Source: Pseudomonadota bacterium (GTDB lineage Bacteria > Pseudomonadota > Alphaproteobacteria > Rhizobiales > Beijerinckiaceae). From it: 36,608 nt of DNA. The position numbers and the translations under genes were made by a program. Every line of letters starts with the position of its first letter. The stretch's first letter is position 1. The notes beneath the pieces are model-generated. The model had not been told where the DNA came from, searched no databases, and saw only the letters and a list, made by a program, of their open reading frames with translations. Location: contig JAFAAP010000017.1 of NCBI GenBank assembly GCA_023426505.1, positions 1-36,608 on the forward strand, written 5' to 3'. This document shows, in pieces, positions 24,480 through 32,547 of the stretch.

Positions 24480-24852
24480 GCGCGGTGAGGTCAGAGGGGC
24501 AGGTTCTCCGAGTCTTAGTGGGTACGGCAGTCAATCTAGTATAGAACCAGCCTTTGAAGGACCGTCCCTGGCATCACCTGCGCAATCAGGAATTTTGGCC
24601 CATGTAGGTCCAGCGCGATCACGCTCCCTCAAGGCATTCGATCCACGGACCGTCCCCTCTGGACTAACCAGACGCGCCGTAACCTTGCTTAAACAGTCTC
24701 GGTTCAACGGTAGTCTCTCACGCGAAGTGCTGTCGTGGGACTTATCCGAAGCACTTGGCGCCTGCACGGTTCCCGGCTGAATTTCGGTACAACCCGATAT
24801 GTTGCTGCCCGGCCGCAGCTAGTCCCTAGTAGCCATCTGATTGGAGAATGTG
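24480..24852. other. Non-coding stretch before the second ligase gene
   Basis: Open frames on both strands (for example plus 24448-24780) have no recognisable motif, no good start and unusual composition. I see no terminator. It may be the debris of a deleted or inserted segment, separating an operator from the genes it appears to serve. Confidence 0.35.
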
Positions 24853-26235
24853 ATGCCTACCGACACCTCGACCTATACCTTGCCAGATGTTCAGCGGCAG
24901 CCGCTAGGAGCCGTGCGGGCCTTGCAGGACCAGTTGCTTCGCCGAATGGTCGAACTGTGCTACGACCACCATCCATTCTATTCGGAGATCATGCGCGACC
25001 GCGGCCTGCGGCCCACCGACATCCAGACCTGCGATGATCTTCAGAAGCTGCCCACCTCATCAAAAACGGATTTCCTGGCCAATCCCGAAGCCTTCCGTCT
25101 GCGCCCCGAGGGCCTGTCGGTCGCGGAAGGTACGCTCTGGAAGATCATCTATACAACTGGCACCACCACCGGACGTCCTGCCCCAATCTTTGTGACCTCG
25201 CACGATCATTTTGCTTATCAGGATCTGTTTCGCACCCGGCAAGACCTGATCGGGCTCAGGAACACCGACCTCATTGCCAATCTTTTTCCGCTTACCTCGT
25301 TCCCCATGGGAGCGTATTCGCGCGGACCCGACGAAGCAGCCGCTGTGGGCGCGGCCATGTTGATCGCCAATACCGGTCGCGTCGACAGCTACTACCCTGT
25401 TAATCGCAGCGTCGACGAGGCGGTGTCCGCCATTGCGCGCCACAAAGCCACTGTGCTCTGGGGCGTTGCCGGTTTCGTGCGCCGTGTGCTGCTGCGGGCT
25501 ATCGAATTGGACGCCGATTTCACCTCGGTGCGCATGGTGATGACCACAGGCGAGGCCGCTTCGCCTGCCATGCGTGAGGATCTCCGGCTGCGCATGCGCA
25601 ATCTGAACTGTGCCGACATCGCCATTGTGAACCGCTACGGCTCGACCGAACAGGGTGGCACGATGATTGAATGCTGCGACGGCTCAGGATTTCATAGTTC
25701 GATGCCTGATCAAGTCTTCCATGAAGTGGTGAACGGGGAGACCGGCGCCCGTTTGGCGGACGGGGAGACCGGGATGCTCGCGATCTCGCATCTCAACCGG
25801 CGCGGCACAGTCTTTCTGCGCTACAAGGTTGGCGATATGGGCGCGCTCGACCACTCTGCCTGCCCGCATTGCGGCCGGACCTCGGTACGCCTCTCCTCAA
25901 AGCCGGTGCGCACTGGCGATATCATCAAGATCAAGGGCGCGCTGGTTAATCTTGGCAATCTCAAGGCTGAACTCGACAAGATCCCGCAGCTGGACGAGTA
26001 CCAAATCGTAGTGACCTCTGAGTCAATGGCGGACCCATTCTCGCCCGACGTGTTGCTGTTGCGCTTGGCACCAGTGGAAGGAGCTGCAGATTGCATCGGG
26101 CAGGAAATCGCCAACCTAGTCACGACCCTGACGAACTTGCGTCCTAAGGTCGAAATAGCCAAGCGCGATGACATCTTTGATCCAGTTGTTATGGCCAAGC
26201 CTAGGCGCGTCGTCGATCTACGGCAGAAACGATGA
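24853..26235 (+). CDS. Phenylacetate-CoA ligase-like adenylating enzyme (copy 2)
   Basis: A 460-residue paralogue of the enzyme at 3755-5137, about two-thirds identical by eye and the same length. The P-loop is YTTGTTTGRPAP, then NRYGSTEQGG, RYKVGDMG and TGDIIKIKGALVNLG, with the same CPHCG pair. The start at 24853 follows GGAG (24843-24846); an in-frame TTG at 24841 overlaps that site. The stop overlaps the crotonase start (ATGA at 26232). Being coupled to a crotonase supports true CoA ligation of an acid that is then hydrated or isomerised. Two copies in one regulon suggest two different acids or two successive steps. Confidence 0.87.
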   Translation: MPTDTSTYTLPDVQRQPLGAVRALQDQLLRRMVELCYDHHPFYSEIMRDRGLRPTDIQTCDDLQKLPTSSKTDFLANPEAFRLRPEGLSVAEGTLWKIIYTTGTTTGRPAPIFVTSHDHFAYQDLFRTRQDLIGLRNTDLIANLFPLTSFPMGAYSRGPDEAAAVGAAMLIANTGRVDSYYPVNRSVDEAVSAIARHKATVLWGVAGFVRRVLLRAIELDADFTSVRMVMTTGEAASPAMREDLRLRMRNLNCADIAIVNRYGSTEQGGTMIECCDGSGFHSSMPDQVFHEVVNGETGARLADGETGMLAISHLNRRGTVFLRYKVGDMGALDHSACPHCGRTSVRLSSKPVRTGDIIKIKGALVNLGNLKAELDKIPQLDEYQIVVTSESMADPFSPDVLLLRLAPVEGAADCIGQEIANLVTTLTNLRPKVEIAKRDDIFDPVVMAKPRRVVDLRQKR

Positions 26236-26954
26236 CTGGCCTAGGGAGCGGCCTGATTCTTTACAAAAGGGACAGCATAGCCACTATCACCCTTAATCAT
26301 CCCGAACGCGCCAATGCGCTCGATCCGGCTGAATTCCACGCGCTGGCGGGCATGCTCATCTCGCTTGCGAGTGATGTAGATTTGCGAGCTGTCGTGCTGA
26401 CAGGGCAGGGTGACAGAGCTTTTTGCGCAGGGCTCAACCTCAGAAATAGAGAGGGCATTCGGCACGACTTGTCCTCACCAGGGCCGACGGGTCTTGGTGC
26501 GGCTCTGCGTGCCGCGGCCGCTCTTCCTGTGCCAATTATCGGCCGGATCAACGGCGCCTGCGTGGCAGGCGGTATGGCACTCCTGGGAGTTTGTGACCAC
26601 GCGATTGCCAGTAGCACGGCGTGCTTCGGATTGCCCGAAATCCGTCATGGCCTTTACCCTTTCGTCGCTTTGGCTGGCCTGCATGGCCGCGGTTCAGGGG
26701 CAGTGCTCCACCGGCTGGCAGACAGTGGTATGCTGATCGACGCTGGAGCGGCAGCTGATGCCGGTATCATCGACACCATATGCGCTCCACAAGATCTAGA
26801 TTCCGCTGTGCATAGAGACTTGGGGACGATGCTTGCCCATGAGCTTCAGGACCGCACGCGACTTCGATTAGCCGAGGGGCTGACGTCAGTGGAGGCGCGA
26901 CTTGTATATGCGGAAGCGCAGGCGCGGAAAATGTGCGTAGTTGTCGGCGCTTGA
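26232..26954 (+). CDS. Enoyl-CoA hydratase/isomerase (crotonase), probably shortened at the C-terminus
   Basis: A 240-residue crotonase-fold protein. The CoA and oxyanion-hole motifs are visible: HPERANALDP, FCAGLNLRN and GACVAGGMALLGVCDHAIAS, followed by FGLPEIRHGLYP, which has one of the usual glutamates. It acts on an acyl-CoA made by the ligase with which it overlaps by ATGA. The family is usually about 255-265 residues. The last residues KMCVVVGA end where a broken transposase remnant begins, and the usual closing helix is absent. The insertion or deletion probably removed the original end; whether the protein remains active is uncertain. Confidence 0.8.
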   Translation: MTGLGSGLILYKRDSIATITLNHPERANALDPAEFHALAGMLISLASDVDLRAVVLTGQGDRAFCAGLNLRNREGIRHDLSSPGPTGLGAALRAAAALPVPIIGRINGACVAGGMALLGVCDHAIASSTACFGLPEIRHGLYPFVALAGLHGRGSGAVLHRLADSGMLIDAGAAADAGIIDTICAPQDLDSAVHRDLGTMLAHELQDRTRLRLAEGLTSVEARLVYAEAQARKMCVVVGA

Positions 26955-26956
26955 CA

Positions 26957-27484
26957 AATATGCAGTATGTCGGCCTCCACCTGCTCAATGCGCTTGGCCA
27001 CCTTGGCGACCGTGAAGTTCTTGTCGCGGTTGTTGATTGCCTTGAACTTGGAGCCGTCGAGGGCCACCACCGCGCGGGTGAACAGGTTGAGCTTGCGGCA
27101 CAGCCCGATGAACTGCGCACAGGCCGCACGGATGGCCGCTCCATTATCGCGGCGGAAGTCAGCGATGGTCTTGAAGTCGGGCATCAGCCGCCCGGTGAGC
27201 CAGATCAGTTCGAGGTTGCGCTGGGTCTCGCGTTCCAGGCGGCGGCTGGAGGGGACGCGGTTGAGGTAGCCGTAGATGTAGATCTTGAGCAGGGTTGCGA
27301 GATGGTAGGCGGGCCGTCCGGTCACCTCCGGCACCACACCGGCAAAGCCCAGGGCGGCCAGATCCAGCTCGTCCACGAAGGCCTCGATGATGCGCACGGG
27401 ATTGTCGGGCGCCACATAGTCGTCCAGGCACTCAGGAAGCAGGGTGGCCTGCCGGCGATCTTCCCCTTCAACGAAACGCTTCAT
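26957..27484 (-). pseudogene. Truncated IS1182/IS5-type transposase fragment
   Basis: The N-terminal part of a transposase begins MKRFVEGEDRRQATLLPECL, followed by DNPVRIIEAFVDELDLAALGF and AYHLATLLKIYIYGYLNRVPSSRRLE. These are typical of the IS1182 family, which is normally over 400 residues. Homology seems to end after RIEQVEADI near 26970; the remaining frame to 26846 is random and overlaps the crotonase gene. About 175 residues are left, including the first Asp region (VVALDGSKFKAIN) but not the rest of the catalytic domain. It cannot be active. Its right end probably lies near 27545, where TTTCCACACAGGCT resembles the family terminus. Confidence 0.8.
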
Positions 27485-27546
27485 GCTGCCCTCCGTCGAT
27501 CAAGAGCAGCTTAGCAGATCAACGCGTTTCCACACAGGCTGGACCC
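27485..27546 (-). mobile_element. End region of the IS1182-type remnant
   Basis: The stretch just upstream of the transposase fragment ends with GTTTCCACACAGGCTGGACC (about 27523-27542), which resembles the inverted-repeat end of IS1182-type elements. The partner end is missing, in agreement with loss of the rest of the element at the crotonase side. Confidence 0.45.
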
Positions 27547-27618
27547 AATGGAGACATCCGGGTGGTTGGCGTCAAGATCACGATTATCTGTTAGAGCGGC
27601 TGAGCCGCGGGCCAGTCG

Positions 27619-28635
27619 TCATCGCCATCCCAGCGCGGGAGCAACATGCCTCAGGATTGCCTCGATGACGTGAGCGTTGTAAGCGACACCGAGTTGGTTC
27701 GGCACGGTCAGAAGCAGGGTATCTGCCTCTGCAATCGCCTCATCCGCCTTGAGTTCCTCCACCAGCCTGTCCGGTTCTGCAGCGTAGGAACGGCCGAAGA
27801 TCGCGCGCATGTTGTCGAGGATGCCGATCTGGTCGCTGTCCTTGCCATGCCCGAAATAAGTGCGGTCGCGGTCGTTCACGAGCGCGAAGATCGAGCGCGA
27901 AACCGAGATGCGGGGTTCGCGGGCATGCCCCGCCTCTTTCCATGCTTCCCTATAGCGGCGGATCTGCTTGGCCTGTTGGATGTGGAAGGGCTCGCCCGTC
28001 TCGTCCTCCTTCAGGGTCGAACTCTGGAGGTTCATGCCGCGCTGCGCCGCCCACACGGCAGTCGCATTGGAGGCGGCCCCCCACCAGATGCGCTCACGCA
28101 GACCTTCCGAATGCGGCTCGAGGCGCAGCCGGCCGGGCGGGTTGGGAAACATCGGGCGTGGGTTCGGCTCAGCAAAGCCCTCGCCCTCGAGGACGTTGAG
28201 AAACTCCTCTGCATGATGGCGGGCCATGTCGGTCTCGCTTTGACCCTCCTCGGGCGCGTAGCCAAAATAGCGCCAGCCATCGATGACCTGCTCGGGCGAG
28301 CCCCGGCTGATGCCGAGTTGAAGCCGCCCGCCACTGATCAGATCGGCCGCGCCGGCCTCCTCGGCCATGTAGAGGGGGTTCTCGTAGCGCATGTCGATAA
28401 CGGCGGTACCGATCTCGATGCGGCTCGTCTTCGCGCCAATTGCCGCCAGCAGCGGGAAGGGCGAGGCGAGCTGGCGCGCGAAGTGATGGACTCGGAAGTA
28501 CGCACCGTCTGCTCCGAGTTCCTCGGCCGCCACGGCAAGATCGATGGACTGGAGGAGAGCATCCCGGGCTGACCGCGTCTGTGACTGCGGTGAGGGCGAC
28601 CAGTGCCCGAACGAGAGAAAGCCAATCTTCTTCAT
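27619..28635 (-). CDS. LLM-class flavin-dependent oxidoreductase (luciferase-like)
   Basis: A 338-residue bacterial-luciferase-fold monooxygenase or oxidoreductase using reduced FMN or F420. Typical parts are MKKIGFLSFGHW at the start, AAEELGADGAYFRVHHF (the luciferase-like His-His motif), IEIGTAVIDMRYENPLYMAEEAGAADL in shortened form, and RLQLGISRGSPEQVI for cofactor phosphate binding. The ATG at 28635 has GAGGA 11 bases upstream; an earlier in-frame start at 28674 is less favoured. No regulon operator is near it, so it may not belong to the catabolic circuit. It lies between the IS1182 remnant and the second IS6 element. The substrate is unknown. Confidence 0.85.
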   Translation of the reverse strand: MKKIGFLSFGHWSPSPQSQTRSARDALLQSIDLAVAAEELGADGAYFRVHHFARQLASPFPLLAAIGAKTSRIEIGTAVIDMRYENPLYMAEEAGAADLISGGRLQLGISRGSPEQVIDGWRYFGYAPEEGQSETDMARHHAEEFLNVLEGEGFAEPNPRPMFPNPPGRLRLEPHSEGLRERIWWGAASNATAVWAAQRGMNLQSSTLKEDETGEPFHIQQAKQIRRYREAWKEAGHAREPRISVSRSIFALVNDRDRTYFGHGKDSDQIGILDNMRAIFGRSYAAEPDRLVEELKADEAIAEADTLLLTVPNQLGVAYNAHVIEAILRHVAPALGWR

Positions 28636-28692
28636 GAGGCGGTCCTCAGCAAGTCCCTTCAGCCGGTTCGGCATGAGAATAGGCAGATTAGC

Positions 28693-29498
28693 GGCGATGT
28701 CACGGTAACCTGAAGACGCCGCGACAAGACCTGCTTCGCTGGTTTCACGCGAGCACGCCCGCCACGGCTTTCCACGCCGCCATAGCCCGGAGGCGGTGAA
28801 GGTGAGTGGCGAGGGCAGACGGGTGCGAGCGGGGCGGAACGAACAAGTTCCTGACGGCAGAGAAGACCGAGGTGAACCGCTGCAGTCCTCCTGTGGACCT
28901 GAAGCCCTGCATCATGCTCTCCCGCTTTCGCAACGGGAGATGCGAATTCTCTGCCCGGTTGTTCAGGCCCTTATGGGACCGGTGCTCAATACCTGGCATG
29001 ACTTTGCGCTTGGCCGCTCCGTATGAGGGCAGCTTGTCAGTGATGATGCGCTTGGGTGCCATGCCCTGCTTCTTCATCAGCCGGGTCAGCAAGCGCTTGG
29101 CTGCCTTGGTGTTGCGGCGGCTCTGGACGATCTCGTCCAGAACGTATCCGTCCTGGTCGATGGCCCGCCACAACCAGTGCTTCCTACCGGCAATGCTGAT
29201 GACGACTTCATCCAGATGCCAAATGTCGGTCGGGCGTGGCGGCTTGCGCCGGAGTCGCCGAGCATAGTCTGGACCGAACTTCTTCCCCCATCGCCGGATC
29301 GTCTCATAGGATACAACGATACCGCGCTCGAGCAGCATCTCCTCGACCAACCGCAGGCTCAGAGGGAACCGGAAGTACAACCAAACGGCATGGGCGATGA
29401 TTTGGGATGGGAACCGATGGCGCTTGTAGCTGACGGGCTTGGTCATGCCGCAGCTCTTAAACCACTAGTCGCTGACCAAAAGTTACCGTGACATCACC
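28693..29498 (-). mobile_element. IS6-family insertion sequence (second, unrelated copy type)
   Basis: An 806-bp element with near-perfect 17-base ends: GGCGATGTCACGGTAAC (28693-28709) against the complement of 29482-29498 (GGTGATGTCACGGTAAC), 16 of 17 matching. It encloses one transposase gene. The flanking 8-base sequences differ (AGATTAGC and GGATGAAG), so no target duplication remains. Its ends and transposase are clearly different from those of the element at 2131-2955. Confidence 0.88.
28745..29446 (-). CDS. IS6-family DDE transposase
   Basis: A 233-residue transposase of normal length. The N-terminus SLRLVEEMLLERGIVVSYETIRRW is the helix-turn-helix that binds the element ends. The DDE triad is Asp in IWHLDEVVISIAGRKHW, Asp in RIITDKLPSYGAAKRKV and Glu in NNRAENSHLPLRKRE. 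It spans most of the element between the 17-base inverted repeats, as expected. Nothing suggests inactivation. Confidence 0.92.
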   Translation of the reverse strand: MTKPVSYKRHRFPSQIIAHAVWLYFRFPLSLRLVEEMLLERGIVVSYETIRRWGKKFGPDYARRLRRKPPRPTDIWHLDEVVISIAGRKHWLWRAIDQDGYVLDEIVQSRRNTKAAKRLLTRLMKKQGMAPKRIITDKLPSYGAAKRKVMPGIEHRSHKGLNNRAENSHLPLRKRESMMQGFRSTGGLQRFTSVFSAVRNLFVPPRSHPSALATHLHRLRAMAAWKAVAGVLA

Positions 29499-29522
29499 GG
29501 ATGAAGACCTCTTTGGCTCATC

Positions 29523-31817
29523 TTATCTCATATCTTCACCACCCAGAAAGTGGACATCCTCCAGATCCTTCCTGCGCTGCTTCGCACGGCGGTCGTAACT
29601 CGCTTGGTTCTTGGTGCACACCAGCGTGTAGGGCCGACCGCGACGATCAGTGGTGAAGTCCAGGTCGCAGTGAGCCCGCTGGATCGTCTGCTCCACATGG
29701 GAACGGTCTGCTTCGACGGCTTTGAAAGCCCAGGCTTTGCGTTTAGGATCGGCAAGAAAGCGGCTCAACTCTGCGCAATGACGACACTGACAGGGGAGTG
29801 CGCTCGTCCGGCTCCAATCATTCGGTGGCGCCAGCGGTTCAGCTATACGGGCGCGCAGGTGCGCAAGGCAGGCCTGATGCAGGCGCTGGACCGCTGGCTC
29901 TTGCGCAATCATCGATCGAACCAAGTCCCGCATGGCCGGGACCAGAACCGTGTCCAAGTTATAGGTCTGCGGCCATTTCAGCATGTAACCCGCTGCATGC
30001 TCAGCCAATCCCGGATCAATCCGGCAGAGAGCCTCCAGGAGGTCAACCACAAAACGCGGCTTCACGCTCCGATCTTGCCACCATGGCCCGGCAGCCGGTG
30101 CGTGCTGCGGGTCGCCTAGCAAGGCTTCGACCAAGGTCGCCGCAGCCCCTCTGAGGGTGCCCTCCCGGCCGTGACCCCCTGCGACCACCAGCCGGGCGAG
30201 CAGATCACCACAGGCCGTCAGGGAGGTCGCCGCATTTCCTGCGATAATTTGCTCGGTCAAGGCAGCGGCTCGTCGAGGCGACAAGGCGCCGAGCGCCTGA
30301 ACAATGGCGTCATTGTCACCCTCGGTGTAGACGCCGCCCGCCGCCAGGGTCGCCAGGAATGCCTCCAGGCGTGTCGTGTCCCTGAGCTGGATCAGGAGGA
30401 TCAGCATCTGGGTGGCGTGAGTTGGAACGTTCTCCCGCGATGGGTATCTCTCCTGCCCATGCCAGGAGGAGATCATGTGTCCGGAGAGTTCATGTGCTTC
30501 TCGCCAAAGCAGTGATGTGTGATCCTCGCCGCTGCTCGACCAGCGCTCGGTCAGATCGGCCAGATAGGGAAGGGTGACTGCCACCCCGGCCTGACACAGA
30601 ACGGCGAGGAAGCGCTGGTGCGGCCAGAGCACGAGAGCCGCCCGGCGGTAGGTTCGCTCAAACGAGGCACCCTCGTTGCCAGTTGCCTCATGAAAGTGCT
30701 CCTCGTCCGGTTCCAGATCGTCGAGAGCATCAGGCGGGCAGAGTTCATCTTCCCCGACCGGAATCTCGCCCATCACCGAGGGCTGATCATCGGGCCGCCG
30801 CCATGCTGACAGGGCAATTGAGCGGTCGAGGACCTCAACCTCCTCGAATTCGTCCTCGTCCGGCTCCGACCAGCGGCGGTACGAGGAGGTGTAACCCGTG
30901 TACCCTGCACTGCCGCTCTCCTCGACCGCGATCAGCGCCAGATGGAGATCGCAGTCGGCTGCCTGAGCGGCGGCCATGAGAACCGCGGCCGCGGCGGCAT
31001 CGGCGCCTTTCAATGCTCCGAACCCGAGTTCAGCCGACGTATAGGCATGCTCGAGCGGAAAGATGAGCTTTTCTGGGGCATCGGTGGTTGAACGACCCAG
31101 ATCAGCACCCCAAGCCTGCAAGAGTGCTGCAAGCCGCGTCTGTTGGTTGGCGTAGCTCGGAGCCTCGGGTATCCGACCCGGCCCAGGACGCAGCAGGTTG
31201 TAGATCAAAGCCAGTCGAAAGCCTGACGTGATGGGCAGGACTTCGTGAACGCAATCGGCATAGAAGGCCGCAAACGCCACCTCCGAGGGATCAGGGCAGT
31301 GGAGGTCGAGCCGAACCTCGCGGTCCTTATGGCGGACCAGAAGTTCACCCCCGACCGATGTCGCGGGCAGCACCACCACCAGCGTGGCGAACATCCCGGG
31401 CACTTTCTCGGTATCCCGGTGGCCCGCGAAGAAGCTGCCTTCATCGTAGAGCAGCAGCTTGTAGAACTCGGCTTGCACAGGCTCGGCCACCCCAAGTCCA
31501 TCACACACGCGGGTCAGGATTGAACCCAGCGTCCGCGCCCATCCCCGGCCCTGGATCCGAACCAGGGCCGGGCCGATTTGCCACGTCCGGCGAACCGCCG
31601 TGTCGACCAGGGTCTGCTCTCCCCGCCCGTAGGGGGCCCGCTCGGCCGCTGCGACGAGCTGCCTGGCCTGGCTCGGAAGCAGCGGCAGTGCGATCTGACC
31701 GACGCCCTCCACCTCCAACTGGGGTGCAAGGAGTTCGCTGGTACCGGAAACGAAGAAATCACCAGGCCGTTGGACTGTGCTCAGGATCTCAGCCAGTTCG
31801 CTCGTGATTGAGGACAT
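29523..31817 (-). CDS. Large protein with N-terminal 2-oxoglutarate/Fe(II) oxygenase domain
   Basis: A 764-residue protein. The first 220 or so residues form a prolyl-4-hydroxylase-like double-stranded beta-helix with the iron set His-x-Asp in AGHRDTEKVPG, His in CVHEVLPITSGFR and the 2-oxoglutarate-binding Arg in the same segment. A long helical region follows, rich in Leu/Ala, with a Cys-His cluster near the end (CQCRHCAEL) and a basic C-terminus. The start at 31817 (MSSITSELAEIL) is chosen from its fit to the domain edge; the frame is open to 31994, so a longer form is possible. The binding site is weak. It would hydroxylate a protein or nucleic acid; the target is unknown. It lies just outside the replication module. 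Confidence 0.75.
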   Translation of the reverse strand: MSSITSELAEILSTVQRPGDFFVSGTSELLAPQLEVEGVGQIALPLLPSQARQLVAAAERAPYGRGEQTLVDTAVRRTWQIGPALVRIQGRGWARTLGSILTRVCDGLGVAEPVQAEFYKLLLYDEGSFFAGHRDTEKVPGMFATLVVVLPATSVGGELLVRHKDREVRLDLHCPDPSEVAFAAFYADCVHEVLPITSGFRLALIYNLLRPGPGRIPEAPSYANQQTRLAALLQAWGADLGRSTTDAPEKLIFPLEHAYTSAELGFGALKGADAAAAAVLMAAAQAADCDLHLALIAVEESGSAGYTGYTSSYRRWSEPDEDEFEEVEVLDRSIALSAWRRPDDQPSVMGEIPVGEDELCPPDALDDLEPDEEHFHEATGNEGASFERTYRRAALVLWPHQRFLAVLCQAGVAVTLPYLADLTERWSSSGEDHTSLLWREAHELSGHMISSWHGQERYPSRENVPTHATQMLILLIQLRDTTRLEAFLATLAAGGVYTEGDNDAIVQALGALSPRRAAALTEQIIAGNAATSLTACGDLLARLVVAGGHGREGTLRGAAATLVEALLGDPQHAPAAGPWWQDRSVKPRFVVDLLEALCRIDPGLAEHAAGYMLKWPQTYNLDTVLVPAMRDLVRSMIAQEPAVQRLHQACLAHLRARIAEPLAPPNDWSRTSALPCQCRHCAELSRFLADPKRKAWAFKAVEADRSHVEQTIQRAHCDLDFTTDRRGRPYTLVCTKNQASYDRRAKQRRKDLEDVHFLGGEDMR

Positions 31818-32071
31818 TGATGCGGTCCATAGTGCACGCGGCTCAATGAGGTGGAGCATACAACGTGCCATGCTCGGCAACCACGGTGCCGATTGCAGAC
31901 CTCTTGTCACAATAGGTGATGAAGCACCGCCAGGATTTCCGCCAATATGCCGAGAAGGGCCTCCCGCAGCCAACCAATACGGAATGGGCGGCAAGCTGGA
32001 GCTACTTCAAATATCCGGAAGCCTTGATCATCCCGTAACCAGTTCTTAACCACATGCTTGCAGCCGTTCGC

Positions 32072-32286
32072 GAATCATAAAGTCCGATCGCGAATCGAGC
32101 TTCGGGCCGAATACTACGCAACTTCGAATCAAGTGCGTAACCTCGAATCACGTGGAACCGGGCTTTTACATGCGAATTGACTCGGCCTTTTCAGCTAAAT
32201 GATTCTAGCTAAAGAAGTTTCCCACCGCTGAATCGATCTATTGTGAATGGATTCTTGACGGCCGACTCCACAGCCAACTCAGAATC
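32072..32286. promoter_or_regulatory. Cluster of ten GANTC (CcrM methylation) sites upstream of the replication genes
   Basis: GANTC sites start at 32072, 32092, 32126, 32145, 32179, 32201, 32230, 32250, 32264 and 32282: ten in 215 bases, where about one would be expected by chance. Several share the longer form CGAATC at 19-20 base spacing (32072/32092 and 32126/32145), which looks iteron-like. The inverted repeat TACGCA/TGCGTA (32115-32139) lies within. GANTC is the target of the cell-cycle adenine methylase CcrM of alphaproteobacteria, and such clusters mark replication origins and cell-cycle promoters. The region precedes the ribbon-helix-helix gene and repC. Confidence 0.8.
32115..32139. 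repeat. Imperfect palindrome within the GANTC cluster
   Basis: TACGCAACTT (32115-32124) and AAGTGCGTA (32131-32139) are near inverted repeats around a GAATC site, differing by one missing base. It could be the binding site of the ribbon-helix-helix protein or of a replication factor. Confidence 0.4.
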
Positions 32287-32328
32287 GGGCATTTCTCGAT
32301 ACGTCACAGGTGCAATGGGTGGAGTGCC

Positions 32329-32541
32329 ATGCCTGACGTGAAAGGTATCGAGCGGGTTCAACGCTTCCGCAAGTCTCGCCGGGAACGGGGAGACAGGGAA
32401 TTGAACGTCTGGATACCTGGGCTCCTGGGGGCTGCAATCGACCAAGCTGTCGAGAGTGGCCAGTTCAAGACACGTCAGGAGGTCATCACCCATGCTCTTG
32501 AGACCATGTTCGCCCGGAAGGATCGAAATGTCGTGACGTAA
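32329..32541 (+). CDS. Small ribbon-helix-helix DNA-binding protein
   Basis: A 70-residue protein with the ribbon-helix-helix plan of Arc/CopG-type repressors. A basic N-terminus (RVQRFRKSRRERGDR) precedes a short strand RELNVWIP that would insert into the major groove. Two helices follow: GLLGAAIDQAVESG and TRQEVITHALETMF. GGAG stands 4 bases before the start at 32329. It lies between the GANTC cluster and repC, transcribed in the same direction, so a role as a copy-number or repC-transcription repressor is likely by position. A partner role in partition is an alternative, since repA and repB are absent. Confidence 0.7.
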   Translation: MPDVKGIERVQRFRKSRRERGDRELNVWIPGLLGAAIDQAVESGQFKTRQEVITHALETMFARKDRNVVT

Positions 32542-32547
32542 ATCAGG

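Noticed and set aside
24448..24780. A 110-codon open frame
   Set aside because: No ribosome binding site, no recognisable motif, and low-complexity Ser/Arg-rich content; open frames on the other strand are as long.
2131..29498. A composite transposon made by the two IS6 elements
   Set aside because: The two elements differ in ends and transposase sequence, and no target duplications are present.
32068..32150. CRISPR-like or tandem-repeat array from repeated CGAATC
   Set aside because: The shared unit is only 6-9 bases and the spacing varies (20, 34, 19), so it fits methylation sites or iterons and not a CRISPR array.
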